The translations under genes and the position numbers were made by a program. The notes under the pieces were generated by a model that was given only the letters and a program-made list of their open reading frames with translations, was not told where the DNA came from and did not search any database. Shown one piece after another: positions 48,601 through 49,686 of a DNA stretch of 49,686 nucleotides. The stretch is from a virus. Every line of letters starts with the position of its first letter. The first letter of the stretch is position 1. The stretch covers positions 1-49,686 of the IMG/VR virus record IMGVR_UViG_3300027291_000152; one strand, 5' to 3'.

Positions 48601-49686
48601 TGGGACGATTTCTACGCAGCGTGAGCACCGACACGGTTGATCCACGCAAATATAAAAACTACCAGGAATACACCGCCGCCGGCAGCTATTCATTCACGGT
48701 GCCCGCTGGCGTTTCCAAGGTCCGCGCCATCGTGGTGGGCGCGGGCGGTGGTGGCGCCTGCTCCAAGACCACCTACTACGCCGGCAACGGTGGTGGGGGT
48801 GGCGGCTTCGCCATGGGCGAGTACGACGTCACCCCGGGCCAGGTGCTGGCCATCACGGTCGGCGCCGCAGGTGCCGGCTCCTCCAGCAACAACACGCAAG
48901 CCAGCAACGGTGGTACATCCAGTGTGGGAAGTTTGTTGTCTGCCACGGGCGGCAACGGCGCCCCCGGTCACGGCAACAGCTATGGCAGTGGGGGTGCGGG
49001 TGGTACGGGTACGGGCGGCACGCTGTTCAACCGCACCGGCGGGACCGGTGGACGCGGTTGTTACGGCTCTTGGGGCTCTGGCTCCGAGAATCACGGTGGT
49101 GGCGGAGGTGGCGCTGCGGGCTCCTGGCTGGGTAACGGTGGCGCAGGCGGCTCTGTTGGCTGGCAATCCCACTACACAGCAGCCGGTGCTGGCGGCGGCG
49201 GCATTGGTGGCGCCGGTGGCAACACCACCCAGTGGACGCAGCAATCTTCATCCAACTACGTGGCCATCTCGGGTGCTGGCGGTGGCTCGGCAGGCGCCGG
49301 TGGTCACGGTACCGATTCCGGTCAGGCCTCGATCAATTCCAGTACCACCTTGAATTACGGCAATGGTGGTGCTGCCATCGATGGCAGCTTTGCGACGCCA
49401 CTGTGGGGGACGCACTATTCGACGGCCGGTATCGATCTGGCCGACTTCTCCAGTGCGACTGGCGTGGTGCCCAAGTTCTACACCGCTGTCACTGGTTCGG
49501 CTGGCCTGTTGACCGTCAAGGACTATTCGTTTGCCACGCCCCGCTTGCTCAACTGCAACGGTGGCGGCGCTGCCGGTGTGTGGGGCCAGTCCACTGGTCT
49601 GATGGGTGGCACCGGTGGTCCCGGTGGTGGTGGTTCGGGCGGCTATGCCTACACCTCGAACAACCCGTCGCACGGTGGCCAAGGGG
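48600..49686 (+). CDS. Glycine-rich tail tip / adhesin protein, partial at window edge
   Basis: Open from ATG 48600 to the last base with no stop; 362 codons are visible. The N-terminal domain (about 20-55) reads YTAAGSYSFTVPAGVSKVRAIVVGAGGGG, typical of glycine-rich phage tail proteins. Most of what follows is Gly-rich (GNGGGGGGFAMG, GGTGTGG, GGGGIGGAGG), a composition that in other phages forms polyglycine-II bundles at a receptor-binding tip. The high Gly-repeat content can vary by recombination and shift host range. It is coupled to the preceding gene. Confidence 0.75.
   Translation, partial: MGRFLRSVSTDTVDPRKYKNYQEYTAAGSYSFTVPAGVSKVRAIVVGAGGGGACSKTTYYAGNGGGGGGFAMGEYDVTPGQVLAITVGAAGAGSSSNNTQASNGGTSSVGSLLSATGGNGAPGHGNSYGSGGAGGTGTGGTLFNRTGGTGGRGCYGSWGSGSENHGGGGGGAAGSWLGNGGAGGSVGWQSHYTAAGAGGGGIGGAGGNTTQWTQQSSSNYVAISGAGGGSAGAGGHGTDSGQASINSSTTLNYGNGGAAIDGSFATPLWGTHYSTAGIDLADFSSATGVVPKFYTAVTGSAGLLTVKDYSFATPRLLNCNGGGAAGVWGQSTGLMGGTGGPGGGGSGGYAYTSNNPSHGGQG

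Larger units (their letters stand above)
11871..49686 (+). mobile_element. Prophage, lambda-like head with P2-like baseplate, right end outside window
   Basis: A continuous set of phage genes runs from the S24 repressor to the window edge: repressor, replication module, packaging, lambda-type head genes and P2-type baseplate genes. The left limit is set where a strong repressor promoter starts; the true attachment site was not found. No lysis genes, sheath, tape measure or integrase were seen inside, so the element must extend to the right. It carries cargo: ParDE, HigBA, two ParB-methyltransferases, an HNH endonuclease and a seven-gene minus-strand island. Nearly all gene pairs overlap or abut, and I see no broken genes, so it could be functional. 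Confidence 0.85.

Noticed and set aside
1-49686. tRNA, rRNA or CRISPR arrays
   Set aside because: No tRNA-like cloverleaf, rRNA signature or regular repeat-spacer pattern was noticed; a dedicated search was not possible.

Overview
The window reads as part of a beta-proteobacterial chromosome, probably Burkholderiales. This is an inference from gene style and codon use, not from a marker gene. It has two parts. Bases 1 to about 11,500 are host-like DNA of moderate GC: a periplasmic cyclophilin lipoprotein, the remnant of a RelB/DinJ antitoxin, a tyrosine recombinase on the minus strand, a 1,382-residue RTX/S-layer-like repeat protein that appears to lack its N-terminal module, a clear rho-independent terminator, and a surface-glycan cluster (two SAM methyltransferases, two GT4 glycosyltransferases, small hypotheticals).

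From about 11,870 to the right edge is a GC-rich, tightly packed prophage of mixed origin that is still open at the edge. Left to right it carries: a LexA/S24 repressor behind a strong promoter with two GAAC-N4-GTTC operators; an unrecognised two-gene unit (12,556-14,897); a replication and recombination module (RecA-like ATPase, candidate ssDNA-binding protein, P63C protein, zinc-ribbon protein, inserted HNH endonuclease, Cas4/RecB-like nuclease, P4-type primase-helicase, RuvC-like resolvase); a ParDE pair with its own promoter and operator; a small packaging subunit preceded by a possible cos site; two tandem ParB-methyltransferase fusions; and then, on the opposite strand, an accessory island of seven small genes before the GpA-type large terminase.

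Morphogenesis follows. The head is lambda-like (gpW, portal B, protease C with nested Nu3-type scaffold, decoration D, capsid E, FII-like joining protein, tail terminator). It leads directly into P2-like baseplate genes (V, W, J, I) and distal tail genes (DUF4815 protein, coiled-coil protein, glycine-rich tip protein cut by the window edge). The particle is therefore probably a contractile-tailed phage with a lambda-type head. Sheath, tube, tape measure, lysis genes and the prophage's own integrase are not visible and may lie to the right. A HigBA toxin-antitoxin pair is inserted backwards between V and W.

The most notable undescribed structure is in the minus-strand island at 29.3-32.0 kb. 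Four copies of a 39-base element, GATS-N9-CTTGGCTT-N11-AGCGCGT, each sit upstream of a minus-strand gene. Three lie with exactly 40 bases, and the fourth with 35 bases, between the element and the start codon. This looks like a dedicated promoter or activator site that co-regulates a cassette array of accessory (possibly anti-host) genes. A double winged-helix DUF3489 protein inside the array is a candidate regulator.
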